Assembly: GCA_049600855.1 (NCBI GenBank)
Contig: JBMYQA010000037.1
Span: 1-31,635, forward strand
DNA: 31,635 nucleotides
From: JBMYQA01 sp049600855
GTDB taxonomy: Bacteria > Bacteroidota > Bacteroidia > Cytophagales > Flammeovirgaceae
Direction of reading: 5' to 3'
Numbering within the stretch: the first letter of the stretch is position 1; each line of letters begins with the position of its first letter. The position numbers were made by a program, and so were the translations under genes. The notes under the pieces were generated by a model. The model did not search any database, was not told the origin of the DNA, and saw nothing but the letters and a program-made list of their open reading frames with translations. This document shows, piece by piece, positions 14,706 to 24,002 of this stretch.

Positions 14706-16670
14706 ATGAGGACTTTCAATTTCCCACCAGATAATGGTTTTGTACTGAGTACAGATGATATCAATCATCTTTATCAAGGTTTAATTGATTCCATTACAGC
14801 TTTAGGCGGATCGTTAGCGCAAGGGGAAACACTTGTAAACCTTGGCGGAGTTACAGCATCAGCAAGTACACCCGACCCAATTACAGACCCCACAATTTAT
14901 ATGGTGAGCAGCGGATGGTTATACTATAATGATTCAGCAACTGGAAATACTGAAATCTTTTTTGTGGAAGGAAATAGTCCAAGCGGGGGTTTATCCATTC
15001 CTGACGGAGATGAAGCACCCAATTTTTACATCAAAGAAGTAAATGGAGTTGGATCAGTAAGACCATTGTATGTACCTGCTACAGGCGCACAAGCAACCGA
15101 TCCTCTTAATGTAAATACAGGACTACTTGGTGAGTTAACCAAGATTAGAACAATCGTATTAGACACAGTGGTTAATGCAACAGTTAACCCAGATACATTA
15201 ACTTTATTCAAAACTTGGGATGAATTTATACAAATTAAAGATGCATTTTCTGTACTTGACGAAAAAATAGCGGTAGAGGTAGGAACTCTGGCTACAGCCA
15301 TTACCAGTTTATCTGAAACCATTACGCAAGTTAGTGGATTAGCTCAACGAAACTTCGATGATACCTTTCGTAAAAATGGGAACGAACTCATCTTATTAGA
15401 TGGAATATCCAACTTTAATGACATCACTAATGTAGGCATATTCTTTGGCCAAGGGATGCAAAACAACATACCTGATGGCGATAACCCATCTGACTGGTAT
15501 ATACATCACTACCAATTAGGGACGAATCTAGTACAATTGGCTTTGAAAGCCGAAACAGCTCGTACATATATTCGAGTAGCACAACCAAATTCAAATAATG
15601 AAATTGAATGGGGCATATGGAATGACTTGAGTTCATCAAGGGCTGTAACTGATACATTACCTCCAAACGGAATTATCAATTTTAATCGAGATAAAATCAT
15701 TGCCGCTGATGTAACAAGTGATATTACACTTGGCGTAGACACGGGAGCTATACTTGGCTCCTTAGTCACATTGAAGTTAACCAATACCAGCGCTGGGCCT
15801 GTTAAAATTGATTTCAGCAATGCCTTTAAAGTAATTAACGACGGACTTTCATTAGTACAAGATATGAATCCAAATGACAAAGCGTTACTTTATTGTCATT
15901 ATACAGGTGCATTACCCCAAGATACGTTTGTACGCATTTATAGCCTAAATCAAGATCCTAGTGTTACTTTGCCTGATGTTCCGCTTTGGGCTGTACCTAC
16001 CCCTTTAGAGCTGATTGATACGACCACAAATGGACATACCATTCGTTTGACGTGGCAAGTGGATGCTACCCCAGGTATTGCTTACATTATTGAGCGGCAA
16101 GTATTTTTTAAAATTAACGATGATTGGGTTGTCGTGAATAATACCAATCTTGTTCCATTTGTTGGCAATACCTTTGATGACGTAGAAGCAGTTCCTAGAA
16201 ACATCATTTCACCAATTGTAAGATACCGATTGACAGCGGTTGTTAATGGAGTAGCCTCACTAAATACCAGCACCGTAGAAGAGATTACCCTTCCTGCTAC
16301 GCCCATGTTACCCACTCCAACTATCAACGAGTCGGCATCAGGCATTGTTGATCTAAATGAACCTCAACAATTACTGCTCCCTCCAGAAGCGGAAGATGGA
16401 GATATTCTTATCTCTTTTGATTATGATAACGCCTCTGCTCCTACTACGGGTTTGGTAGAAAGGTTTGAAGTTGAACGGCAAAACCTAACTCTTGGCTCCA
16501 ATCTCCAAACGTTTTTCATCAATGACCCTGCGCAACGATACTTTTTAGATACGGATCAGTTTTTACTCACAAATCAAACCTATCAATATCGAATTAGGGC
16601 ACTTACAAGTGCAACAGAAGTTGATGCTTTTAATTCAGGTTTTTCAACGCCAATAGAAATTAACACCTAA
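14706..16670 (+). CDS. Tail fibre protein with C-terminal fibronectin III domains
   Basis: A 654-residue protein, the first fibre gene. The first 60 residues (FNFPPDNGFVLSTDDINHLY) are a likely baseplate-binding domain. Residues 60-340 are beta-rich with short collagen-free repeats and a phage-fibre-like segment ATARTYI/RVAQPNSN-type (around 290-305). Residues 340-420 form a small beta domain also seen at the end of the 23364 gene product (ITLGVDTGAILGSLVTLKL). Two fibronectin III-like domains follow, at about 422-540 and 545-654 (IRLTWQVDATPGIAYIIER; YQYRIRALTSATEV). They probably present a binding surface. No chaperone domain or signal peptide. Confidence 0.7.
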   Translation: MRTFNFPPDNGFVLSTDDINHLYQGLIDSITALGGSLAQGETLVNLGGVTASASTPDPITDPTIYMVSSGWLYYNDSATGNTEIFFVEGNSPSGGLSIPDGDEAPNFYIKEVNGVGSVRPLYVPATGAQATDPLNVNTGLLGELTKIRTIVLDTVVNATVNPDTLTLFKTWDEFIQIKDAFSVLDEKIAVEVGTLATAITSLSETITQVSGLAQRNFDDTFRKNGNELILLDGISNFNDITNVGIFFGQGMQNNIPDGDNPSDWYIHHYQLGTNLVQLALKAETARTYIRVAQPNSNNEIEWGIWNDLSSSRAVTDTLPPNGIINFNRDKIIAADVTSDITLGVDTGAILGSLVTLKLTNTSAGPVKIDFSNAFKVINDGLSLVQDMNPNDKALLYCHYTGALPQDTFVRIYSLNQDPSVTLPDVPLWAVPTPLELIDTTTNGHTIRLTWQVDATPGIAYIIERQVFFKINDDWVVVNNTNLVPFVGNTFDDVEAVPRNIISPIVRYRLTAVVNGVASLNTSTVEEITLPATPMLPTPTINESASGIVDLNEPQQLLLPPEAEDGDILISFDYDNASAPTTGLVERFEVERQNLTLGSNLQTFFINDPAQRYFLDTDQFLLTNQTYQYRIRALTSATEVDAFNSGFSTPIEINT

Positions 16671-16679
16671 GATACCAAC

Positions 16680-17693
16680 ATGAAAACCATCACCATCAGC
16701 AAAGGCCAAAACCTCCTAGACATCGCCATTTGGCAGTATGGCTCGGCTGAGGGTGTGTTTCAGTTACTTCAAGACAATCCACAGATTGCTAACCTGAATC
16801 ACATCTTCACACCAGGCGAGCAGGTGTTGATTGATGAAACACAAGCCATACGAGAAGATGTTGTCGCATTTTGGGATGATGTTGACTTAGCCATAAATAC
16901 GACTGATATTTTGCCAGGCGAATCGTTGCCAGGTGACGAACAAGAAAATCAATGTGAATTTGACGGAGATCAATTCAGCAGTGCGTTTTGTAACGGAAAG
17001 GTAGAAGAAGAACTTCCTTGTGATTTTAATGAGGATTTTAATGAAGACTATTGCGCTGCACCACCACAAAACGATGATAGTAACGACCTTGGAGCTGCAA
17101 TTACTTTTAAAGTCAATTCGCTGGTTTCCAGAATTTTAATCGAGGGCACAGGGACTGCAACTATTGATTGGGGAGACGGAACGGTGTATCCATTTATTCT
17201 CGGGCAACAACTGCAACACGTGTATCCAGTAAATGTGCAATGGACGGTAAAAATTACCATTCCAAAGGTCAATCTTGTCACCAGCTTTATCGCTCCTAAT
17301 TTACAGATGACCGGAAGCTTGGATTTTAGTACATTCATTAGTTTGAAAACAATAGACTTAGGAGGCAGCAGTAACGGTTTAGTAGCAGGGCCTTCCATCC
17401 TGCTTGGTCCGTCAATTAACCAAGACGGTTTCCGTTTAAACCTCGCTGGAAATATGATTGGGCAAGAAGTGGAAGATTTAATAGATAATATCTATGCACA
17501 AAACTTAGCTAATAATATAGGCAATCGTTCCGTCAATTTGTTAGGAAACTTAAAAGGCAATGAAATTCTAGCTGCAAGTACACTCACGAAAATGACAGAG
17601 TTACAAAGTTTAGGATGGGAATTCCTGTTGCTTTACACCAAAACAATTATTGAGACACCTTATACAAACGTAGCCACTGAAACAGGCGCATAA
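16680..17693 (+). CDS. LysM protein with leucine-rich C-terminus, copy 1
   Basis: A 337-residue protein. Residues 1-52 are a LysM domain of the phage tail protein X type (TISKGQNLLDIAIWQYGSAE, PGEQVLID). Residues about 88-130 contain four cysteines in two similar acidic units, CEFDGDQFSSAFC and CDFNEDFNEDYC. Residues 135-205 look like a PKD/beta domain (IDWGDGTVYPF), and the rest is leucine-rich (RLNLAGNMIGQEVEDLI). The LysM and the leucine-rich tail recur in the 19906 gene product. The LysM module probably docks on the baseplate or binds peptidoglycan while the C-terminus recognises a target; this is inference. It begins 9 bases after the fibre gene and forms a pair with the beta-helix gene that follows. 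Confidence 0.72.
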   Translation: MKTITISKGQNLLDIAIWQYGSAEGVFQLLQDNPQIANLNHIFTPGEQVLIDETQAIREDVVAFWDDVDLAINTTDILPGESLPGDEQENQCEFDGDQFSSAFCNGKVEEELPCDFNEDFNEDYCAAPPQNDDSNDLGAAITFKVNSLVSRILIEGTGTATIDWGDGTVYPFILGQQLQHVYPVNVQWTVKITIPKVNLVTSFIAPNLQMTGSLDFSTFISLKTIDLGGSSNGLVAGPSILLGPSINQDGFRLNLAGNMIGQEVEDLIDNIYAQNLANNIGNRSVNLLGNLKGNEILAASTLTKMTELQSLGWEFLLLYTKTIIETPYTNVATETGA

Positions 17694-17705
17694 CCTCATT
17701 CTACA

Positions 17706-19379
17706 ATGACACAGCTTAATTGGCAAACAAGCGATTCAACATATATAAAAGTTAGTCCTGATGGCAATGACTTAAATGCAGGGACTTCTAACTTTCCTGT
17801 ACGAACTTTACTCAAAGGCATTGACTTATGGAATGGAGAACGAAATCCAAGAGTTGAATTAGCATTAGGAGAATATCATGGGATGATAAACTTCACCAAT
17901 AGTGGTAACCTAGATATTATTGGTTCTCCTTACGCCACTATAAGGGATGATGGAACAGCACTTAAATTCATAGAAGTAGGCGGCACCGATCATAATACAT
18001 TTTTAAAGAACTTAGAAATTATTGATTACCGCATTGCAGTTAATCATGATCGAACAGAGCGGGATATCCGTTTTCTTACTATTGTAAATACAATTGTAAG
18101 AACTGCTCAACGCTGTTTAGTATTTTTCAGAATGACTGCACGTTTTGAAAGCTCCTTATTTGTGAATGTTGATGCTGATTTAAGGTGGTTAGAATATTGC
18201 CGCCAAAGTACCTTCTATAACGCTACACTACGCTTTAGAAACATCGGTATAGAATCTATTCAAAATTCCATTTTTGCCAATTCGGTCATCATTTTTGAAG
18301 AAGAAGTAAAAGCAATCCAAAACTGTGTATTCAGCGGTGACACATTTTTTGGCATTGAACTAGATGCTAGTCAGATTTTGACCGATCCATTAGCAGAAGA
18401 TTTGGAGATTGGTCAATATTATTATGTCCGTTCTGGCAGTATTACCGTGGATGGAACAGCGCATGTACAGTATAGTAAGTTTAGGTATATCTCAGGAACG
18501 GTTAGTGGCGCTGCCTCATTAGTAAAAATATATGATTACACCACATTCAAGTCTCAATTTGTAGACAACAATGGGGCATTTCAAGCGATATCATTTCAAG
18601 GTTGTGTGGAAGAAGCCATTAGCAACACATTTGTAAACCCTACGGCTCATGATTATATGCTAAAACCAACTTCCGTAGCTACCAACTTATCTGCCAATAA
18701 AAGTTTTGTAGGCAAATTTGGCATTGGTCATTCCAAACTCGCTGGACTAAATACAGCAGGTTCTAGCTTAGACAATATGCAATTTGATTCGTCGAGAGGT
18801 TACCTACCGATTGATGAAACACAAGTTGGTTCGGCTACCTTCCCGATCATTACGAACACGAGTATTCATCGTGAATTAAAAAGCTTAAACCTCATAGGCC
18901 GTCAAAGTTTTACTACTGGTCAAAAATATACAAGCAAGAGCGATTTTAGCAGCGAACTTGATACTTCATCATTGCCTTCAACTCCTGTAGCACTCACCAC
19001 TGGTGATCGAATTTATGTACAGGGTTACGATATTGTTGATATCACCAATGGAGGAACTACTACGCAAATTGGAAATGGAACGGGATACACTGTAGTAGAT
19101 GGCGATACCATCAGTAGTGTATCAGGAAGCGGTAAAATCCTCATTGAACGCTCTTTACCTTCTCGACTTTATGCGAGAATCAAAACTTCGAATATCAGCG
19201 CCGTTGATTGCGACCAACAAGCTTATCAAGAAGTTCCTATAAATGAGCAGATTTTTATGGATGCGAATGGTGTATTAAACGGTGAAGATACGTTTGATCT
19301 CACTACTCAACGTCCGTTGTATTGGAGCTTTATGCGTGTACAAATCGTATATCAACCCAATCAATTGGTAAGTGTATAA
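17706..19379 (+). CDS. Right-handed beta-helix adhesin, copy 1
   Basis: A 557-residue protein with an N-terminal pattern of parallel beta-helix (pectate-lyase-like, DUF1565-type) proteins: YIKVSPDGNDLNAGTSNFPV, then ELALGEYHGMINFTNSGNLD. Residues 20-320 show short turns with Asn and small hydrophobics typical of such solenoids (ESIQNSIFANSVIIF). Catalytic residues of a lyase cannot be identified, so I call it a binding or glycan-interacting tip, not an enzyme. The C-terminal part (ETQVGSATFPIITNTS; MDANGVLNGEDTFDLTTQRP) has a counterpart in the 20817 gene product. No signal peptide, which fits a particle-borne protein. Confidence 0.72.
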   Translation: MTQLNWQTSDSTYIKVSPDGNDLNAGTSNFPVRTLLKGIDLWNGERNPRVELALGEYHGMINFTNSGNLDIIGSPYATIRDDGTALKFIEVGGTDHNTFLKNLEIIDYRIAVNHDRTERDIRFLTIVNTIVRTAQRCLVFFRMTARFESSLFVNVDADLRWLEYCRQSTFYNATLRFRNIGIESIQNSIFANSVIIFEEEVKAIQNCVFSGDTFFGIELDASQILTDPLAEDLEIGQYYYVRSGSITVDGTAHVQYSKFRYISGTVSGAASLVKIYDYTTFKSQFVDNNGAFQAISFQGCVEEAISNTFVNPTAHDYMLKPTSVATNLSANKSFVGKFGIGHSKLAGLNTAGSSLDNMQFDSSRGYLPIDETQVGSATFPIITNTSIHRELKSLNLIGRQSFTTGQKYTSKSDFSSELDTSSLPSTPVALTTGDRIYVQGYDIVDITNGGTTTQIGNGTGYTVVDGDTISSVSGSGKILIERSLPSRLYARIKTSNISAVDCDQQAYQEVPINEQIFMDANGVLNGEDTFDLTTQRPLYWSFMRVQIVYQPNQLVSV

Positions 19380-19400
19380 TCTAATTGCACAATTCTCAAA

Positions 19401-19421
19401 TCATTGTTTTGAACACAATGA
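19401..19421. repeat. Small dyad in the gap between two adhesin cassettes
   Basis: TCATTGT (19401-19407) and ACAATGA (19415-19421) form a perfect seven-base stem with a seven-base loop, 21 bases after the beta-helix gene stop. This 148-base gap is the largest in the fibre block and separates cassette 1 from cassette 2; it also has an AATTG-CA-CAATT palindrome. It may be a weak terminator or nothing. Confidence 0.3.
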
Positions 19422-19527
19422 GTAAGTACTATGGAAAATGAACACAATTGCAAACAACACAAACACCTAACACAGTTATTGACAACAGTAATCACACAAT
19501 TATTATTGTTTTTGAAAATCCAAACTC

Positions 19528-19890
19528 ATGCTAGAACTACACGGATTATCGATCGAATCTAATGCAAGTCCTATGATAGATACAACATTTACAGGGCAGT
19601 TACAAGGAATTCAAATTGAAAGTAGCCAACGCTTGATTGAGAAAGTACGCATTGATGATTTTTTAACTAACATCACTAAAGTTGTAATTATCAATGCGCG
19701 ATTGGTTGATCGGTTAAATGTATTACCCGATAAAACACTCACCTTTCAAGAGAACTCATGGATAGCTGACGAACAAAACTTTTATTATGGTAGCGAAGGA
19801 ATCATTGAAATTCACTACCAATTCGCTGCAACCACAGAAGTAAATAATGTTCCCATAGGGACTTCAATTGTAAAAAAGCAAATCCTTTAA
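19528..19890 (+). CDS. Hypothetical protein, 120 aa, in the fibre block
   Basis: A complete short ORF, beta-rich (GQLQGIQIESSQRLIEKVRI; GIIEIHYQFAATTEV), without signal peptide or membrane segment. It matches no family I know. It lies between the two LysM/beta-helix cassettes and ends 15 bases before the second LysM gene, whose AACACA leader overlaps the stop codon, so translation may be coupled. It may be a fibre connector or small fibre chaperone; unproven. Confidence 0.6.
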   Translation: MLELHGLSIESNASPMIDTTFTGQLQGIQIESSQRLIEKVRIDDFLTNITKVVIINARLVDRLNVLPDKTLTFQENSWIADEQNFYYGSEGIIEIHYQFAATTEVNNVPIGTSIVKKQIL

Positions 19891-19905
19891 CACAACATCC
19901 GATAA

Positions 19906-20769
19906 ATGGCTACAATAACGATTAGCGAAGGGCAAAACTTACTCGATATTGCGGTAAGGCATTATGGTTCAGCAGAAGGGGTGTTCCAGCTGATTGCAGA
20001 TAATGCGCAAATTGAAAACCTCAATCATACATTTGTGGCTGGGGATCAGGTAATTATTAGTGACAACAGCGCCTTACAATCAGGCACTGTAAACTATTTT
20101 AATGATACGCTGATTGCCTCCATTAACACCGGTCAAACCATTTTATTAGAACAGCAGATTGCCAAAGGCTGGGATAGCGGATTAACGAATACCTTCTTTT
20201 TTGAAACAAATTATGCATTCGATGAAGGTGATACTTTTGATCCTGAATTTATTGGAGATGGCATCCAATTTTTATTTGACACTGGCGTAACCATTGGAGG
20301 AAATGCCTTAACGATAGATGGACAATTAACAGGCTTATTTGGTAGAAGGCAATTTATTGGATTAGAGGTAGCTAGTCTCAGCAATATCCAAGCAGTCAAT
20401 TTACGAAATGATTCAATTGTAGGGGAAATTAGATTAGACGTGCTACCTAATTTGCAAAGCGCAGATTTGGCATTCAACGCGATCGAATCCATTACTGTAG
20501 GCGATTGGGTAAATACGGACAATGTAGTCATTGAATTGCGAGACAATCGACTAAACACAGCCGCACAAGCAGCGATTGTTCAAGAAGTAGCAAACCGCTA
20601 TTCGGGTTCGAGTACGGGTTTAAAAATTGGCTTACTCAATCAAACAGACGGTTTCGGGAATACTTATATCCCTGATAATGAAACGATTCAACTTGCAACA
20701 GATTTATATAACAATCATGGCATTGAGATTCATTTACCTGCGGCACTTGTAACGGTTTCAGTAGAATAA
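19906..20769 (+). CDS. LysM protein with leucine-rich C-terminus, copy 2
   Basis: A 287-residue paralogue of the 16680 gene product. The LysM domain (residues 1-50, TISEGQNLLDIAVRHYGSAE, VAGDQVIIS) differs at few positions from copy 1. The middle part is acidic, FDEGDTFDPEF, but has lost the cysteines. The C-terminal 150 residues are leucine-rich-repeat-like (LRNDSIVGEIRLDVLPNLQS; VIELRDNRLNTAAQAAIVQEV). As in copy 1 it is followed by a beta-helix gene, 47 bases downstream. Function as for copy 1, with a different tip sequence. Confidence 0.72.
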   Translation: MATITISEGQNLLDIAVRHYGSAEGVFQLIADNAQIENLNHTFVAGDQVIISDNSALQSGTVNYFNDTLIASINTGQTILLEQQIAKGWDSGLTNTFFFETNYAFDEGDTFDPEFIGDGIQFLFDTGVTIGGNALTIDGQLTGLFGRRQFIGLEVASLSNIQAVNLRNDSIVGEIRLDVLPNLQSADLAFNAIESITVGDWVNTDNVVIELRDNRLNTAAQAAIVQEVANRYSGSSTGLKIGLLNQTDGFGNTYIPDNETIQLATDLYNNHGIEIHLPAALVTVSVE

Positions 20770-20816
20770 TTAAACTTAACAGATTATACAATCTATTATA
20801 TTAAAGCAAAGAAATT

Positions 20817-22664
20817 ATGGCCTTAACTAGTTATTGGGAACGTTTACGCAGTGTGCTTGGCTTTGAAATCCCTAATGCAGATCGGTATGTATCGCTGCAA
20901 GGAAACGATGCGGTGAGTGATGGCACTGCCTCCAATCCTGATCGGACGATTCAGAAAGCAGTTGCCCATACCACACATGATGTTAATGAAACGCGGACAA
21001 TATACGTAGGAACAGGCGAATACAATGGAACGGTCATTAATCAAGAAGAGAATGATCCAAATGAACGGGATAAGTCCAGTAGAACAATTATTGGCTTAGG
21101 TCAAGTCGTATTTCGCTCCTTATTACGCGGTGAGTTTTTTGTTAAAGATAATACAAGTCAATACGGAGATGGCTGGCTAGGTGACAAAAATATTGAGCTT
21201 AGGGATTACGATTTTCCCTATAAAGTAGGTGTTGATCATGGGTTAAAGGCTCCAGTGCTCGAACAACACAGAATGTTCCATCACTTAAGTGGTGCCAAAC
21301 CATTTTCTGATTTCAGAATTAGAGCTGCACCTATTGATCTCAAAAAGTGTTTATGGGTAAATCAACATGTAAGTGCGCGATTAGGGAATTGGGCCTTTTC
21401 CACTTTTGATGGATGTGTATTACAACTTTGCGAAACAAGTAGGCAATTAGATGGTGTCCGTACGCTCCACGATTGTGATGCTCAAAACACCATATTCTTG
21501 CATCATGGATTAAACTATCCCATGTATCATCGAAATAATGTATACGATCCTTCCTGTCGGTTTGGCTGGTATGAACCTGATGTTTTCGGTGTTAATTTTG
21601 TGACTAACGGCTTGGATCGTTTAATCGATGGGCAAGAATACATTGTTATGATCAATACCGTACAAATCAACTTTGGCTTGCCCAATTTTGAAGAAATTAA
21701 TCCTTTTGAAACGTTTGTGTATGATCCGCAAAATGGCAACACCTATCGGGGCAGTGTAACCTTGGTTCCTGTTTATCCAATCACAGAAGCCATGACGCTT
21801 GCTAAATTTTCAGGCTTTGATTGGTCTAACTGCCAAGTAGTTGATCCACAATACATCAGTCCCGAACAAGAAAACTATGCCAAACACGCAAATAGTCCCG
21901 CATTGACCGCCAGTTTTGAAGGAGGCGCTGTTGGTTACCTTGGTGAAGGTGTGGGCTTTCAGGCAGTGGAAACCGTAACTACATCGCCCACAGGTTTTCA
22001 ATTAGAAAACCTACGCTTTGAAACCGCTAGCCAGGGGTATGTTCATGTCAATGCCAAATTACCTGCCCGCATTACAACGGGAACCTTCGATATGGGACGA
22101 ATTGTATTAGGTGATATGCTACTCAGCTTAGCAGAAATCGCCTATCGAAAAGGGCAAGCTATTGATATTCAAAGCGATCTAAGCACTACCAATATGGTGG
22201 TTTCTGGAAGTCAGAGTAATACAGCAAGCTTCCAAATTACAGAAGCAGGCACCTATTTTGTGAAGGGATATACACGGATTAACCTCACAAATGCCGATGT
22301 AACTACTGCAAAGGATGGAGATGTGTTTCATGTAACAACTACGCCAGCAACGGTTACCGGATTCGAAGATAGTGGAGATACCAACATTGAACTTGCCATT
22401 CAGGAAGTCATTGAAATGCCTAATTTACAAGTTATGGAAGTGCAATACAGTGCAGAAACACAAGCTGCTGACTTTAGCTTCGATACAGAAACGTGGCATC
22501 CATTCATAATAGGAATGCCCATGACGGTAGATGCGAATGGCAATGCTAATGGCGCGGCTAACTTTGACTCCAGCACTGCAAGACCTGTAGAGTTTCGTTA
22601 CATACGACTCAGACAAACAAGTACAGCAACAGATACCAATGTAAGGCCATCAATTTTTGCATAA
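20817..22664 (+). CDS. Right-handed beta-helix adhesin, copy 2
   Basis: A 615-residue protein related to the 17706 product. After a short N-terminal helix (TSYWERLRSVLGF) it begins the parallel beta-helix with RYVSLQGNDAVSDGTASNPD and IYVGTGEYNGTVINQE. The end part has FETASQGYVHVNAKLPARI and MTVDANGNANGAANFDSSTA, which align with the end of copy 1 (MDANGVLNGEDTFDLTT). It would be the tip or stalk that binds a glycan or surface polymer; no catalytic residues assigned. The stop codon lies just before the next gene start, so the two are probably translated together. Confidence 0.72.
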   Translation: MALTSYWERLRSVLGFEIPNADRYVSLQGNDAVSDGTASNPDRTIQKAVAHTTHDVNETRTIYVGTGEYNGTVINQEENDPNERDKSSRTIIGLGQVVFRSLLRGEFFVKDNTSQYGDGWLGDKNIELRDYDFPYKVGVDHGLKAPVLEQHRMFHHLSGAKPFSDFRIRAAPIDLKKCLWVNQHVSARLGNWAFSTFDGCVLQLCETSRQLDGVRTLHDCDAQNTIFLHHGLNYPMYHRNNVYDPSCRFGWYEPDVFGVNFVTNGLDRLIDGQEYIVMINTVQINFGLPNFEEINPFETFVYDPQNGNTYRGSVTLVPVYPITEAMTLAKFSGFDWSNCQVVDPQYISPEQENYAKHANSPALTASFEGGAVGYLGEGVGFQAVETVTTSPTGFQLENLRFETASQGYVHVNAKLPARITTGTFDMGRIVLGDMLLSLAEIAYRKGQAIDIQSDLSTTNMVVSGSQSNTASFQITEAGTYFVKGYTRINLTNADVTTAKDGDVFHVTTTPATVTGFEDSGDTNIELAIQEVIEMPNLQVMEVQYSAETQAADFSFDTETWHPFIIGMPMTVDANGNANGAANFDSSTARPVEFRYIRLRQTSTATDTNVRPSIFA

Positions 22665-22665
22665 T

Positions 22666-23340
22666 ATGCCTGAAGAAACTGTCGTAAAAGGAGGATATTT
22701 ATCAGTGAAGCTCAAAGTTCAACCGTTAACGAACCTTGGACAGACTTTAGTGCGTGATAATTTGTTAACCATTGTGCAAAAAAATATCCCAAAGACGATT
22801 CCCTCAAGCGTGTTTTTTGGTAATTATATGGTAGTGTATCCAAAGATTAAAATGGCAATTAGCAACAATTCTATGGACACAACAATTAAAGGAAATTTTA
22901 TTACAGTTAAAGAAAAAGCTCAGCCACTTGCTATTGAACCGAGTAAAATTAAGGGAGTATTTCTTACGGTGATCGGTAATAAAATGATGAGTGTTAAGCC
23001 TAATCACCTGAAAGGCATCTACTTTACCATTAGTAAGCTAAAGCTCAATAATTTTGAACTCAACAATACGCTTCCCTTTCAAGGGCAAATGACTTTTGAT
23101 TCAGTAAGGCTAGAACATCCTTCAGAAGACAAAAGTCACGTCATTCTTGAAAATACGGGTACAGCTCCAATGAGCATGCAATATGAACAAGACCGATATG
23201 GTAGTAATTATTCAGAACTTCAGTGTAATTATACAGTCACGTTTCAAGCGCAAGATTTGATCACGAATGAGGTATATAGTGTGCACTATGCAGCCACACA
23301 AAAGCCTTTAATTATATTTCAAGAGTCGGCTAATCAATAG
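22666..23340 (+). CDS. Repeat protein with five short KG-type beta repeats
   Basis: I take the ATG at 22666 (224 residues), one base after the previous stop, over the ATG at 22657 that overlaps the preceding gene by eight bases. Five related segments occur: KGGYLSV (8-14), FFGNYMVV (50-57), IKGNFITV (74-81), IKGVFLTV (95-102) and LKGIYFTI (115-122), the last three spaced about 20 residues, like a beta-solenoid or rod. The last 85 residues are a different beta domain (QMTFDSVRLEHPSEDKSHV). I do not recognise the family. It sits between the beta-helix and LamG cassettes and may be a linker or a short fibre. Confidence 0.62.
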   Translation: MPEETVVKGGYLSVKLKVQPLTNLGQTLVRDNLLTIVQKNIPKTIPSSVFFGNYMVVYPKIKMAISNNSMDTTIKGNFITVKEKAQPLAIEPSKIKGVFLTVIGNKMMSVKPNHLKGIYFTISKLKLNNFELNNTLPFQGQMTFDSVRLEHPSEDKSHVILENTGTAPMSMQYEQDRYGSNYSELQCNYTVTFQAQDLITNEVYSVHYAATQKPLIIFQESANQ

Positions 23341-23363
23341 GGTAAGCCACAACAGAATACGAT

Positions 23364-23990
23364 ATGGCAATAACATCAACAGGATTAACGAAACAAGAAG
23401 TGCTTGACTTAATTGCCGAGCGCCTTCCTGATAATACTACTAATTTAATCACAGCCCATGACTTACGCGTTGTACTCTGTGAAATTCTTCAATCCTCCTA
23501 TAATGAAGTTGGGACTGGATTGTTACGTACAGGAGAAGGAGGCCCAACAACTGACTTAGCTAGTGTAAGTGCGGTTTATGTAGATAGCACCAATGGCCGA
23601 CTATTCACTTCTGACGGCACTCAGTGGATTAGCATTGAAAGCTTGAATGTAGAAGTAGATTTAGGGACAACCACTTCTCAACAATTTACGGTAGACCTTT
23701 CTCAAGGAAGTATTTTCATCGTAACCATCACACAGGATGTCGTATTTAATGTTACAAATGCGGTTCCAGGAAAAGAATATGTACTTGTGATGACGCAAGA
23801 TGCTATAGGAGGGCATTCCGTACAGTTTACGCAATCTGACTTTCTATTTGAAAATGGAAGTTCACCTAATCCTAATGTTGGTTATCCACCCAATGCCAAA
23901 ATGGAGCTTCGTTTCCAACTCATCAATGGGCACTTTCATTCGCGCTTTGTTGCTGATTATGCTTCGCTACCATTTGGTTCATCACAATAA
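23364..23990 (+). CDS. Fibre/collar protein with phage-type N-terminal module, copy 1
   Basis: A 208-residue protein. Residues 7-45 carry a module common in phage tail fibre and collar proteins: LTKQEVLDLIAERLPDNTTN then ITAHDLRVVLCEILQS. It recurs at the start of the 26519 gene product. The C-terminal 100 residues are a beta domain (QQFTVDLSQGSIFIVTITQD, GKEYVLVMTQDAIGGHSVQF) like small fibre tip domains. It precedes the 801-residue LamG gene by 12 bases, and the pair is repeated by the 26519/27326 genes, suggesting that this protein carries the LamG protein on the particle. Confidence 0.7.
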   Translation: MAITSTGLTKQEVLDLIAERLPDNTTNLITAHDLRVVLCEILQSSYNEVGTGLLRTGEGGPTTDLASVSAVYVDSTNGRLFTSDGTQWISIESLNVEVDLGTTTSQQFTVDLSQGSIFIVTITQDVVFNVTNAVPGKEYVLVMTQDAIGGHSVQFTQSDFLFENGSSPNPNVGYPPNAKMELRFQLINGHFHSRFVADYASLPFGSSQ

Positions 23991-24002
23991 TTCATTCAAT
24001 CT

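Noticed and set aside
19479..19508. TTGACA followed at 17 bases by an AT-rich hexamer, a sigma70-like promoter
   Set aside because: Bacteroidota main sigma factor uses a different consensus and the second hexamer does not match TATAAT; AT-rich chance likely.
22657..22665. Earlier ATG for the repeat protein
   Set aside because: It would overlap the previous gene by eight bases and add only MHN; the ATG at 22666 directly follows the stop.
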